In this document: in pieces, positions 35,433-47,863 of the stretch | Position numbering within the stretch: the stretch's first letter is position 1 | How the letters are laid out: each line of letters opens with the position of its first letter | Assembly (NCBI GenBank): GCA_014706385.1 | Contig: JACGZH010000007.1 | Coordinates: 379,501-443,500 of the forward strand | Reading direction: 5' to 3' | Origin: Phaffia rhodozyma | Taxonomy: Eukaryota > Basidiomycota > Tremellomycetes > Cystofilobasidiales > Mrakiaceae | DNA: 64,000 nucleotides | The notes under the pieces: generated by a model | Database searches by the model: none | Told to the model about the DNA's origin: nothing | Seen by the model: the letters and a program-made list of their open reading frames with translations, nothing else | Made by a program: the position numbers and the translations under genes

Positions 35433-37200
35433 ATGGCCGACGACAAGTACTACAGGTCCGTTCCAACCGTTTGTGCTTGTGTCCGGTCGCATTGACTGGC
35501 TTCTGGCTCTTCGTTCTCCATTCCTTTTTATCGCAAGAGTCTTGGTCTGTGTTCGTTTCACTAACACAATCTTTCCTATGATCCTCTTACCTCGGTGGTC
35601 TCTAGACTGTTAGGTATCTCCAAGGTATGCTTCCCATCCGATTCTACTTTGGCCTACGCCGTTCACGTTTGAGCCAAAGCTGATGATACCTTGGATTTTC
35701 AACGTATGATGAACTTCGATGACGTCTCTTAGGACGCATCCGACGACGAGATCAAGTTCGTTCCCGTTTCCTCACTCTCTGCCCTACTCAACCTATTTCT
35801 TTGTACTTATTCGCCTTCCTTTTCGCTCCTCTTTCACTTCTTTTCCTTCTAGGAAAGCATACAAGAAAGCTGCTCTGCGTCATCACCCAGATCGAAACCC
35901 TAACGAGTAAGATACCCTCTCGACGACTGTATCTTCTTTTCCTGGATGATCCGGCGTTTGTGCTGATCAAACGTCACCGTCTTTCTCCATATTCCCTCAG
36001 TCCCGAGACTGCTAGCAAAAAGTTCAAAGAGGTCTCTGAGGCATTCGATGTTCTCTCTGACAGCGTACGTCTTGGATTCTATCACTTTCCTTTATGAATC
36101 GTGTGGCGCAAAAGAGTCTAACATGTTTGACTATCTCCTATCTTTCTACGCTGTCTTTCGTGAATTCAGAATAAACGACACTTGTATGATACTTATGGCG
36201 AGGATGGACTGAAGAACCAACCTCCTCCTGGTTCCGGCTTTGGAGGAGGAGGAGCAGGTTTCAGCGGAGGGTTCCCTGGAGGAGGAGGTGGTGGTGGTGG
36301 AATGGAGGATATCTTAAAGTGAGCTGCCTTTTTTTTCGTTATGAAGCGTTGTGTACAGTCGACCGGTTTTGACAAGTCGGTCTTCTCTTCCTCCTTACAG
36401 TATGTTCATGAACGGCGGTGGCCGAGGTGGAGGAATGGGCGGAATGGGCGGCATGGGTGGTCATGATCACAGTCCTTTTGGTGATATGGGCGGAGGGTTC
36501 GGTGGTATGCCCGGTGGAGGCGGAGGAAGACGACAGCCCAGGGCCGAGCCAAAGCCAAAGCCGGACGAGATCGTTCGACCGTTACCTTGCTCACTCGAAG
36601 ATCTCTTCACCGGAACGACAAAGAAGCTCAAGATTACAAGACGAATGTTGAATGGAACGCTCGAGGAAAAGGTCGTTAGCATCGTCATCAAGCCAGGATG
36701 GAAGACGGGAACGAGGATCAAGTATGAGTCGATGGGAACCGAGGTTGATAACGGACCTTCGGCTGATGTCGTTTGTAAGTCGCTTGACCTTTCTTGTTCC
36801 CTCTGTTCTACTTTCGCTTTTTCGTGACTTATCTTGCTCACTTTATGCATCATTCGCGCTCTTCGTTCCAGTCGTCGTCGAAGAAAAGCCCCACGACCGA
36901 TACAAGCGACAGGACAACGACTTGATTCTTAACCAGGAGATTTCTTTGCTCGACGCATTGACTTCCCCCGGTGGTTCCCAACGAACGATCACTCTGTTGG
37001 ACGGAACGACCACCTTGATCACCGTTCCTCCGTCAGTCGTCACTCCCGGCAAGGAGACCAGGCTATTTGAGATGGGTATGCCGATCAGCAAGAAAGGTAG
37101 TCTGAAAAAGAAGGGTGATTTGCTTGTCAGATGGCAGATTAAATTCCCTCTCACCCTTACCGACGCTCAAAAGGAGGGACTGAAGAAGGTCTTGGGTTAA
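35433..37200 (+). CDS. SIS1: SIS1-type (DNAJB class) J-domain co-chaperone
   Basis: This Hsp70 co-chaperone acts in the cytosol and nucleus. Exons 35433-35455, 35606-35624, 35733-35755, 35853-35906, 36001-36064, 36170-36318, 36401-36774 and 36872-37200 close in phase to 344 residues. Exons 2 and 3 are only 19 and 23 bases. The J domain has KYYRLLGISKDASDDEIKKA and the intact HPD (RHHPDRNPND). A Gly/Phe/Met-rich region with many GGMGG units follows, then two beta-sandwich substrate-binding domains (CSLEDLFTGTTKKLKI; VVEEKPHDRYKRQDNDL; PISKKGSLKKKGDLLV). There is no zinc-finger cluster, so it is class B. The length is close to yeast Sis1 (352). Confidence 0.93.
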
Positions 37201-37642
37201 GGCATCGTCTCCCTCTTCTTCTTCTTTTTTTCTCTGTCTCATTCCCTCCACATTCCCTCTCTCTTTGAAGGATCTTTCAGTTTCCATCTTTGATTCTGCA
37301 CACAACACAATACACTTTCACTGCTTTCTCTTGTCGATTAAGGGCTTTCCGCATCGATCGCTCGTTATCTTTTCGTTCGAATCTTTGTCTCCATCCTTTG
37401 TAGCCTAGTCATTTCTATATGATATTCGATTTTCTATGGTCTACCCAAGCCCGGCCCCCCTACTTCGCCCCCCGTTTCCGAATTGTCAAAGATAAACAGA
37501 GAATAAGAAGCACAAGCGATAGGGAGCAGCCATGTGCGAGATATGAAAATGAGAGCAAAGGAATAAATATATGCGGGTAAATAATAAACATGATCGAGAT
37601 TAAATAAGTATACAAATAAAACATCATGCTCTTCGTTCTCAA
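37201..37642. other. Intergenic region between convergent genes
   Basis: This is the 3' flank of the SIS1 gene and of the polymerase-gamma-like gene. It has CT-rich plus-strand sequence after the SIS1 stop and an AT-rich stretch near 37560-37620. No gene is seen. Confidence 0.5.
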
Positions 37643-40600
37643 TCATTTTATGCCTCGACTCTTACGAACCCAATCCTCAGGCTCCCCAGTCTCCTCGTAG
37701 AGTTGCTTGAGCTCTGCTCTATTTCTCCCTGTTTGCGCATAAAGATAAAACCTTCTCCAGTCGGGATCCGCATTGACCTGAGCAAGTGACGGGAATTTCG
37801 GATGGTCACATAAGGCCGTCGACGAAGAAACACGGTCCGCGTAAAGCTTCTTCCAATCTTCAAGAATCCTCTCAAGCTCGGTCGATCCCCCACTCTTGTC
37901 GCTCGGGACGGAAGCAGGTATAGGTCCATCCCGGAGGAGACTGCTGTTTGTCTTCTTGAGAATCTCTCGGATGTTAGCGGTCTCTCCAGCCGGGATAGGT
38001 GTTGGATGGGAAGGAGTGACACAGTCATTATTGACATCTGCCCGAAGCACAGTATCAATATCGATAGAAGGGAAAAAGGCGGCACGATGAGGAAGATCCT
38101 CCATTCCTAACCGTTGAGACATCAATGCACGGGTCCAGAGGTTAGAAATTTGAAGTGCCAAAGCTGCTCGGTAGCTATCCTCCTCTCTGACAAGATATCG
38201 AACTTCGTCGTGGTTGGAGATCAAGAAGCGGGCGTTGATCTCAAAGGTGGTGCACAGATAGTCCATCGAGGTAATCAGGCAATGGAGGTAGTCGACTCCT
38301 GAAGACTTTACACTCCAATCGATTCGGATCGGCCTAAAGTGTGCGGGATCGGCCAATCTTGACGCCTGGATATTATACGGGATACATGCACCCAGAAGAG
38401 GCGTAACCGGTCTGATGGCTTGCGCAATGTTTTCGACCGAGTTGGACGAAAAACTTTCGGTTCCTTCGCACCAGAAATGGTGCATCTTGGAAGCTCTCGA
38501 GCGCCAACCTCTTGTTCTGATACGAAGCCATCGAGCCAGACGTCCGGCCACCGTTTGATCTGGCTTAGGCATTGAAAGATAAATTTGTTTGGCCATGTCG
38601 TGTTGAGTGCCGCCAAAGGCTCGATGGTGGTTTAACGTTTTAGCCTGTTCTCGGCTCAAAACAGGTTCCGAAATCCTGAAAACCTTGGCGGCCTGGGTGT
38701 TGACCATCGCCGCTGTTTGGGAATGTATGTCTGTTTGTGATTTCTCATTTCCGTTCAAGACCTTCCTACTATCGGGAGTGGCTCCATGAAAGCCAAACTG
38801 AGCGTCGCCCAAGGTAGAAGTGATCCATGCTTCCTGGGACTCAACGGCAGCCCCTACAATTCTATAGCCTTCAGGAGCCTTAACCATTGCTTTAACCTCA
38901 GTTCCAATCTGGTCAGATCTTGGATTGGGAGCGTTCTATAGCATCACAAAAGGTTGTACAACAGAAAGAAAAAGATTGCAAAGAAAGACCATGAGAAGAG
39001 AAAAAAGTAGCTCAGCTTCGGGTACAAAAACAAGATGATTGCAGGGACTAAACTAACCAGCCAAATATCATCCGCTGCTTGTCTTGTCAAAGAAGCCATA
39101 GGCGAGACCCGTGGAGCAATCAGGCTCCATTCATTCTGATTTCCGTTTCGTATTTCTTGATCGAAACCCATAGGGTGGTCTTCAGATGCCTTCATGGCAA
39201 TAGCGCTTTTCATACGTTCGCGGTGCAATGTCCAAATTGTCCCTGAGGCCAGAGATTCAAGTATGGCTTGGGCCTTCGGATGAGAACTAGTGAGCCGCCC
39301 TCCCCTGATGAATCCTGACCAGATATCGTCTGCGGCTTGAGAGATTTTGACCGCCGATGGTATTCTAAAGAATGCGCTCTTCGGTTTACGGTTTGGGTGA
39401 AGGAACCCGTCCCGCTCCATAGTCCGTACCTCTTGAGCTCCCAATTGTTGAAGATAATGGTCTCCACTCTCCCGCATGTTGGTGTGCAGCTTTACTCCTT
39501 TCGTCCTCGAGGTCGGCACCCGATATACCCAACCATGACGACGGCTACGGTATAGAGGATAGCCTTTCCAGCAGAGCCGAAGGAGTATAGGAGTAATTGA
39601 ATGTGAAATTGGTAGATTAAGACGATTGGCAGGCTCGGTAGACACATCATCAAAAAGATCACTGAACCACTTCGGCCACCAATAAGCTTCCAGAGCAGAT
39701 TTCGAGGGAGCTGGATAGTCGAAATGTGGTGCCTCTTTCATTAGTCTGTCTTGAGCGGCCATCGCTCTCTTCGTGGCATTCATGATCGATTCATTATCCG
39801 CCCGATCTCGGATGAGTTGCAATAGGTCTGAATTCGCGCAGCTAAACCGATTGAACCCAACTCTCGTCAAATATCTTGCTCCCAGTACCGATCGGACTTC
39901 CTTGCCGTCATATCTTATGGTAGGCATGTGGTAAAAGTATCCCTCGGAAGCGGAAGATATGAAAGCAAAAACGTTATCTGCACTCTCCTTGGGGAACTGC
40001 AAGGGTTCATAACCATCTATTGGCGCGTCAGTTCGATACACAAACCCATGCTCGGCGGAATAAACCACAGAGTGTCCATCAAAAGTGAGACCGATACGGG
40101 CAGGCACCGTCACGTTGTTCCTTAAATCAACGCGGTCATTGGGCGTATCATCAAAGCGCGACAAAGTATTCGAAAGATGTTTTGAAAAAGGTTTCGAAAC
40201 TGGAGGAAAGAACGTAAATCCGGAACGCAACCGAGGTCAGAAATTAGGTCAAAGCAAAAGGAGCTTTACGAATGTATTGATGAACAGAAGTTTCAAAGAA
40301 AAACTGACTCTTATCTTTAGACATAGTGTAAGACGAGATTGCTTGAGACACTGTTTCTAAAATAAGGCTCGTATCCGCATCCTTCCTAATAAGATCCAAT
40401 AGTTTTGGATCGACACAGCTCAGAGGCGAGGAAAATGATCTTTTCAAATAATCTTTATTCAACACCGATCGGACGGCAATATCAAGTCCTGGTCTGCTCG
40501 GCAACCGGTAGAAGTACGCTCCGGAAGTGCTCGTGGCATGCGCGAGATGCACGTCGTGATTGACATCGGAAAATTCTAATGGTTGTTGGTTCTCCAGCGG

Positions 40601-42454
40601 TGTTGGAGAGAAATAGATGAACCCATGTTCCTCAGAGTATACGATGGGATGACCATTGAACCGAAGTCCAATCTGAGTTGGGATGAGTTTGGAGGAGACA
40701 AGTTCGTCATAGTTCATCGGTGCATTTTGACGGTGAGATATCGCAAGAGGATCCGAGCTTTGCTTGAGAGTGAACTCTGTGGGCCAATTGACATGCTTAG
40801 CCCGTTGAGGTGTCCAGTCCAACCGAGATAGAAATTCGTCGTTCGCTATTTGGGGAGGAAGTTCGATGGGGTCCGAGTGTGGCGAATCAGGCTTATACTG
40901 GGCTGATGGAGGAGTCCATAACAGTCGAGCTTCTTCGGCAAGTAGAGCAAGATCCGTTTGAGCGTGTTGCAGGGTGTCTTCTAAGGCCTGCTCAGAATTG
41001 GCGACAAACCGACTGAACTCGTGATCGACAGGAAGGATAGATGTTCCCATTCTCAGAGGGCCGGATAATGAGACTAAAGAAGGAGAGGTCTTCCGGAAAT
41101 TCTTGAAAAGAAGTTGAAAATACCGACCCATTCCTCTAAGCCTTTCAAATAACTCCTTGAGGCTCTTCTCGGTTACCTCTCTTGCTTTGGCTGGAGTCCG
41201 GACTACAGACGGCATTTGAGAAGCAAAACGAATCGGATATTTTGGAAAGCTCTGGTTGTACACGCCTTCAAATAATGACGGTTCGAAGTCAGAGTGATCT
41301 TTCGAGTTATCCTCTGGAATTTTCTTGCCCTGTGTTACAACAGAACCCAAAAGGCCACCCATACTAAGGAATCGCAATGCGCTATCCTGAATGTTGTAGG
41401 TCTCTTGAACGCAAGGTCGGAAGCCCACCAAGTCATTGGAAATGATGAGCCTAGGTTCTGCTGAATGGCCGAAAGAGATTAGATGTTTGAAGTGATCTGA
41501 ATCCCCTGTTAACCACGGAGAAACCCATATATAAGTATCAGTTGGCGAGGAAGCGCAAGCGAAGAGCGGCCATCGATGATTCTGGGGCATTTTATCATAG
41601 GTGACGATGAGGACCTGCTCGACCGGATGGGGCGTAGCAATCCAGGATTCAGTATCGACATCAAATCTGGACCATCCAGAAACGCACGCTGAGCCGTCAG
41701 GGAACGTTGATGGAACCGGATTTTTGAAACCTGCCGCTGCTTGTTCTGAGAGCTTCAGGTATGGTTCCGCAACCTAGAAGAGCGTTCATCAGAACACAAG
41801 TGTTGATCGCATGGTTGCGTATAAAAGAACCACTGATGAGGCTCGGGAGGCAAACTCAACAGATACAACGAATGGTCAAACAAACCTTGGAAGCCATAGC
41901 TTCGAAATGAGAACGAAGGTCGCCTCCCAGCTGGGGAGGTAACGGCAGTGATGTCTGCTTTCTCGACATAAGCCCGTCTATCGACATAGTCTGTTCGCTT
42001 GTCACTCGGCTGAAGACCTCTAGCGCCTCGGGAGTGGGAGACGAAGAGGTTGGTTCCGGAAAGATCTGCTTATGTACGAGGGAAGAGACAAGCTGTATCT
42101 TGGCTGGGTTGTACCGAGGGTACAACGGATTGTCGGCTATCGAGCGACGTGAGGAATGAGATGAACGACATTGTTAAGGCACGATATAAGGACAGGAACG
42201 CGATCTAGATTGGACTGAGAAGATGGCTTACCTTCTTGAGCTCCATAACGCGTAGCATGTCCGAGTAGCTCGAAAGGGTTCTTGAAAGGAGGACGGGCCG
42301 GAAGGAAGGATGCGATCGTCTTCACTATCTCTTTGGGCTTTGCTTTGGATCGTCTACTCGGAGGGTGTTCCCCAGAGGAGAACTGCCGTTGGGATATCAG
42401 GGCAGGCTGAAGTAATGGTTGTGCCTTGACGACAGCTCGAGGGATCAGCCTCAT
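37643..42454 (-). CDS. DNA polymerase gamma (MIP1)-like protein with degenerate active sites
   Basis: This is a homologue of the mitochondrial family-A replicative polymerase. Exons 42454-42232, 42136-41886, 41773-40309, 40199-39058 and 38935-37643 close in phase to 1,457 residues, longer than yeast Mip1 (1,254). The start MRLIPRAVVKAQPLLQPALI is a presequence. Polymerase landmarks: VSPMASLTRQAADDIWL, then EVKAMVKAPEGY, then motif A as VGAAVESQEAWI where the family has VGADVDSQELWI, so the catalytic Asp is Ala. Motif B reads SREQAKTLNHHRAFGG against the usual QAKIFNYGRIYGAG. Motif C reads ISNHDEVRYLV, with His-Asp-Glu kept. The exonuclease motifs FDVE and GHNVSFDR are also not conserved (IVTYD; SNDLVGFR). 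The WKGYPLxxSxxHGWxY linker module occurs three times. It looks like an intact gene for an inactive paralogue. Confidence 0.8.
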
Positions 42455-43018
42455 AGTGCCCAGCAGAGGATTGTGAAGACCAAAGAGTATGGAGATGAAT
42501 GAATGGGAAGATGAAGGAGTGAGGGTATGCAGCAAAGTGGAACGAAAAGGAGGAGAACAAAAGAAATGGAGAATAGATGAAAAAGAAGAATGGGAAGAAA
42601 CTCAAGCGAGTGCAAGGTTGTGGAGAGTATGAGCCCCGGCGTTCTGTCTGCCAATAAAGCAGCTCTGTTCTTCTGATCCACATACATGATATCCAGCCAT
42701 GATCTTCACTCTCAGATCGTCTGTATCAGTCTATCGACAGTTTTCTTCACACAGAGAGAATTAAATATATATTTTTGTTTCAATATTGTAAAAGTAATTA
42801 ATACAGCAGCAAAGGATGAGGTCTTCCTTCTTTTTAAGGAAACCATAGATGGGCCCTACCCAGTTTGATTCATTGATGCAGGTGAGGATTTATGAAAATA
42901 ACGAAAAGTGGTTGTTCTAAGATAGAAACAGGAACGAGACAAGTGAATTGAAGGATTAGGAAGATAATGATGAGTACCTAGTGGAAAGGCTTGGCAGAAG
43001 GCAAAGGGGCTATGATGT
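42455..43018. other. Intergenic region MFS gene to polymerase-gamma-like gene
   Basis: This is the upstream region of the polymerase-gamma-like gene and the 3' flank of the MFS gene. An AT-rich patch lies at about 42761-42805. I see no coding signal. Confidence 0.45.
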
Positions 43019-45638
43019 CTATACTCTCTGAGCAGCCTGATCACCAAACCCGGCGGACTGTAAATCCTGGTTGGTATCAGTCTGAGAGCTCATTTGAGCT
43101 TCAATCTGTTTGTTCTCTTTCTCGTCGTCGTACGTGGCCCGGCCGTTGAGCTTCTTGCCATTGGGTGCTCCTTGTTCATCCTCGTCGGCTGAAAGTCCGG
43201 TGTTAGAGGCAGCAAACTTAGACTTGGCCCGGATGGACGCTCCGTACTTGAAAAGCACAAAGGGAAGGGGAACGAGGCAGAAACCGATGCAAGCGATCAT
43301 GAGGCCTGTAGAGAAGACGTAAACAGATGGATTCAGTAAGGTGTCCGCTATGTGAGATATGAGGATAGTGAGGTGGCAGAACGAACCAGCCCACTGATAA
43401 CCCATTCCTTTGAACATCTGAGTGGCGAATAGAGGGAAACTAGCGGCAAACATGTTTCGCATGAAACCTTGTCCGGCAATAGCGGAAGACGAGTACTCGG
43501 CATAAGAATCGGCTGGAGAGATCACATCAGGAAACTTGGTCAGTTAAGGAATGTTAAGATTGCGCCTGAGCAGGATAGACTTACAGGTGTAGTTGTAGAC
43601 AGCCAAGAAGATGTGGTAAATTCCAAGAATAATCAAGACCAGAGCAATGATCTGTGCGTGCAGACAAGGTCGGTCAGTATTTCTAACAATCGTCCAGAAG
43701 AACATTGAAACAAAACTTACAGGGGCGATCCAGTGAACGAATCCGTACTGGGTAAAGCTGAACATGATGATACCGATGGGGAAAAGAGGACCAAAGACCA
43801 TGGCACCATAGAGTCGAGCCTCAGGGACAGGTACTCCGTTGTTGCTGTTGCAGAAACGCAATAGTACACATGGGTGGAAACGTTAGATTGAAGACATGAA
43901 GAAGCAGACTTGAAAACAGACTCACTTGTCCATGGCTTTGTAGTACATGCTGTCCTGCCAGAAACCAGTAGCAAATCCGATGAAGCAACCGACAATGAGG
44001 CCGAGGTAAGGGAGACCAGCGATACCAGTGTTCCATCCTCGGTTACCGGCGAAAGCGAGGGGGATGGCCGAAAGGAACAAGAAAACAACACCCCAAGCCA
44101 AACTGTAGATCACGCATGTATACATCGTTGTAAGCGCAGTGCTTGACATTTTGGATGACAACAACATTGATCGACAAAGGAAAAAAACTCACGCAATCCA
44201 GCTGAACAATCGAGGACGAAGAAAAGCATGACAGGAGAATCAGATCTCGCGGGCATGATACGACCTTGGAAAAACGAATGTATCGACGTACAATCCAAAC
44301 AAGAACACAACGGGCTCCTTGTACAAAAGCTGAATAGCTCGAAGTGAGCTCTCTCTGAAAAGCTGAGCAATCGAATCCGACTCCAGCTCGATAGGTGCTC
44401 GGTATCGATCGTCGCCGGTCTCCTTTCGAAGGCTAGCAGCTCGGGCTTTGAGAATGACCGCTCCTCGGCTCTCTTTAAGGAAGATGAACTCTGCAATGAG
44501 AAGGACACCGGCAGCGATCATGTGAATCCACTGAATCCATCGCCAACCGAGTGACTGATCGATGAAACCACAGTACAAAGCTAGTGTCACAAAGCGTGAT
44601 TAGATCAACGACTTCGCTCCAAAGTCAGGATATTAAGGAGAAAAGGTGAACGAACGAGCAGCGATGGTTGAGAAGATGGCAGCGAAGGTGAAAACAGACA
44701 TAGGGACCGATCGATCCCGAGGAACAAACATGTCGGCGAAAGTTCCTCCAACCAAGATTGTACCTAGAAGAGGTGACAGAGTTGGGTGAGTCAATGTAAG
44801 CTGACGATCGGTTCGAAAACAGAAAAAGACCAACCGATGGATCCAAACAATCCGGATAAGAGCCGTCCGACAATCTCGGTTCCGATGTTCTTGCCGAGAG
44901 CGAGCATCAAGTCAACCAAAGTGAAACAAAGGAAGGCGCCAAGGTAGATGTATCTTCGTCCAGTCAACTCGCAAAGAGGGGCGACGAACAAGGGAGCGAT
45001 TGCACAGGCGGCGTTGAAAGTGAACATGCCAACCTATCGTTTTAAAGAGTACACAACATGTTAGCCTGATGTTGAGCCGAGTCAGACCTTATGCGAAGAG
45101 ACGAAGAAGGGAATCGCACCTGTCCGACAACGGTAGCAACTCCAAACTCTTCCGACATGGAAGTAATTCCAGACGAATAAGCAGATGTCGAAAGACCGAT
45201 GATGAGCGTCATCAAGTTGAGAAGAATAGTGATAGTCCACTTCCTGCCAGTCGACCAGTTCATGGGATCTGCGAAAAGATTACATACCATTAGCTCGAAA
45301 TCAAGACGACAGTTGCAAAACTGAACAAAGGAGCTTACTTTCAGGATCATTTTCCTCAAACTGCACAAGGATAATCTTTTTTTTGCTCTTGACGTCAGCA
45401 GTCTTTTCGCCGCCCGAGAAACCAGCCTCCGATGCGGGAGCAGTGGTAGTAGGGGAGTGGTCGAGATTTTCGAAATGCTCATCTTCCCGTTCATTCTCGT
45501 TAGGGAAGAACGATGCGTTGATCTTGACAAGTGCGCAGGGAAGACAAAAGTTCACAGTGTAAGAAACGAATGGGAAAAGGAAAAGCTAGAGAAAGAGTGA
45601 CTAACAGGCGTCTTCTTGAGACCGTGTGAACTTTGCAT
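43019..45638 (-). CDS. Major facilitator superfamily transporter, DHA1-like
   Basis: This is a multi-exon membrane transporter of the 12-helix drug:H+ antiporter-1 type. It starts MQSSHGLKKTP (45638-45606). The next exon carries the acidic cytosolic front, and the one after has DPMNWSTGRKWTI, a typical entry to helix 1 in fungal DHA1 proteins. Helices include TILLNLMTLIIGLSTSAYSS and VGMFTFNAACAIAPLFVAPL, followed by the loop 2-3 motif CELTGRRYIYLGAF, then GTEIVGRLLSGLFGSIG, LALYCGFIDQSLGWRW and GNRGWNTGIAGLPYLGLIVG. The end is a hydrophilic tail finishing GFGDQAAQRV. Polyamines, drugs or other small cations are possible substrates; the sequence does not decide. The 1-kb upstream space is the largest promoter-like region here apart from 59721-61303, which could reflect complex regulation. 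Confidence 0.85.
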
Positions 45639-46680
45639 AGTGTGGGGAATGTGAGGGTTGTAAAGATGGATTGTACGCAGGTAGTTGTCTGTTATGTCAC
45701 TTGTCAAGCTGAACGCGTCGACAGAATGAATCGAGCTAGCAGTCTAGTTTGGGTTTCCCGCTGAGTGTATGTTAAGAGAAGGAAGAGAAAGATTGTTCAA
45801 GAAGAGGAAGAGGGGAAAGGCCGTCGATAGACTGCTCCTGTTTTAACGCTTTAGGATATAAGGAACTGAGAGAAAACAGAATGATGAGGAAAAAAATTGC
45901 CGGAGACGGACGCCCTTAGCTTGGTGAGCCCCAGGAATGGGGGGCACCCTCCGGAGAAGTCAGTCAACTGACCGACATAAGAGTCAAACGATAAAACGAA
46001 ACGCATGAGTGGCTACAGAAAGCGTTAGTCAAAGTAGACGTTCCAAGCGGAATGGTCAACTATCTATCCGTCTGGATGACGTAAGCCCAGTTAGCAAAGA
46101 ACGTTCAGCCCCAGACGGAGTCTTCTTCTGAACCCCGGTTAGTATCCAGCACATGAAGGGAATAAGACCGAAGATGCGGGAGAGTGACGGAAACAAACAT
46201 GGGTCACAACTCCGGTCATTGCTATGGGGTCATGATCTGCCGCAGGTCGAGTGGAGCCGTCGGAAAAAAATTGTGGAGGTCCGATCATTGATGAAGATCT
46301 GGGGAACAACTATGCTTGGCCACTCTGTGCAGCCGGTGATACCCCGGCTTGGTAGATGGGGTCACTGTTGACAGAGGCACGTGGGATACTAATTAAAGCT
46401 GTAGATCATTACATGGTTACGGCTGCTTGTGCCAATCGGTTGTGTAGCTATAAGCTAGACTTAAGTTGCTTGGAATATCAAAAACAGATTGAGCCTTGGT
46501 CAGCAGACGGTTATCCTTCTTTTCATATATAATATAGTTAGGGTTAACCTTTCGCCTCCGCGACGCGTGCTGGGTCTCTTAATCAGAGATACATCACAAC
46601 ATACGTGTGTCAACTTCCTTCTTGTATCGAATCCATCCATCTCTATAAACCCTTGTCCTTTCTCTATAACATCATCAAAA
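45639..46680. other. Divergent intergenic region
   Basis: This 1,042-base space separates the starts of the MFS transporter (-) and the HMG-box gene (+). It has lower coding character, with purine-rich runs around 45780-45900. Short frames have no family signature. No repeat or mobile element was recognised. Confidence 0.45.
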
Positions 46681-47712
46681 ATGCCTCCCAAGTCGACTGT
46701 TACCAAAACGATCCAGAATTTGGCTAACACCTATGTGTCTCGTAAGTATAGATGCTGGTCTGGCTTCCGTTCAGTCTTGTCTGCTGTAATCTTTCGATGT
46801 GGTTCAATCGACGACCAGACTAGGCACGTCTCATGGCTAATCCATCTCCATTCCCACCTGCTTTTGTCATTGTCATGTTCTTTTTCTCTCTTGGCTCAAC
46901 TCATCTTAAAGCGATGAAAAATCAGCCGAAGAGGCCAACAAATGCCTACAACCGATACATTCAGTCGTACTTCGCCGCCGGAAAGGATGCCATCGTCGAA
47001 GGAACAGAGTCGGCCAAACGATCTCTTGCGGCAGCTGCTGAAGGCTGGAAACAGTTGACTGAAACGGACAAACAGGTTTGTGTATCCTTATGTGCATCCT
47101 CCTTTGTTTCCTCCTTTGTTTTGCTTCATTTTATCTCTATTTTGGTCTCTGTCTTCTCTGTGGATCGTACCATCCAACACTCACTCATCCTCTCGGTGCT
47201 CAGAAGCTCTACTGACCTGGTCACTCGTTCAATATCTCTTCTTCATTCTTTACCCTCGCTTGCTTCGAAATTTCAGTCATACAAGGAGGCCTTTGATAAA
47301 GATAACAAAGTCTACAATGACGCTAAGGCCACGTGGCAGAAGGAAATCGAGGCTTGGTCGGCCGGTTTAACCGAGGCTGACAAGACGGCGTTCAAGGAGG
47401 CTTTGAAGCAAGATAAATCGCTGCTGCCCCTCCGAAAGTACGCGCGGACCCCTATTGCTGGTATGTTTTGTACCATTCTCAAATATTAGGGGCGAGGAAC
47501 TGACCGATGCTGCTCTGTTCCTTCTATATGTCTCTTGTTGTGCTCTCATCTTGTCTATACATCGTGTATGTACCTGCTTTGTAGTTAATGCCTGGCTTGT
47601 TTTCCTACAAGAGTTCCGAGCCAAGAATGGTTCTGACTTCACAGGAAAGGACAAGGTCACGGAACTGACCAAGGCTGCTGCAAAGGCCTACCGAGCACAG
47701 AAAGGCTTGTAA
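46681..47712 (+). CDS. HMG-box DNA-binding protein (169 aa)
   Basis: This is a small DNA-bending protein. Exons 46681-46741, 46912-47075, 47277-47460 and 47612-47712 close in phase to 169 residues. One HMG box is clear: NQPKRPTNAYNRYIQSYFAA, then SLAAAAEGWKQLTETDKQSY, then FDKDNKVYNDAKATWQKEIE. The C-terminal part (RKYARTPIAG, FRAKNGSDFTGKDKVTELTK and AAKAYRAQKGL) may be a divergent second box. The front MPPKSTVTKTIQNLANTYVS is basic and lacks acidic residues, so import into mitochondria like Abf2/TFAM is conceivable, but a nuclear role is equally possible. Confidence 0.7.
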
Positions 47713-47863
47713 ACGCTCGCAACGTTAGCTGTATCTTTCTTCTGGTCGTCATACTTCTATCTTGTCTTTTTGTATCTACATTTTCCATCAGGCTCTCTAC
47801 CTGTCTCATTCATGTAACATGTGCTTGATGGTTTTAATTCAATAAGTCTGAGAGGATCAAGTG

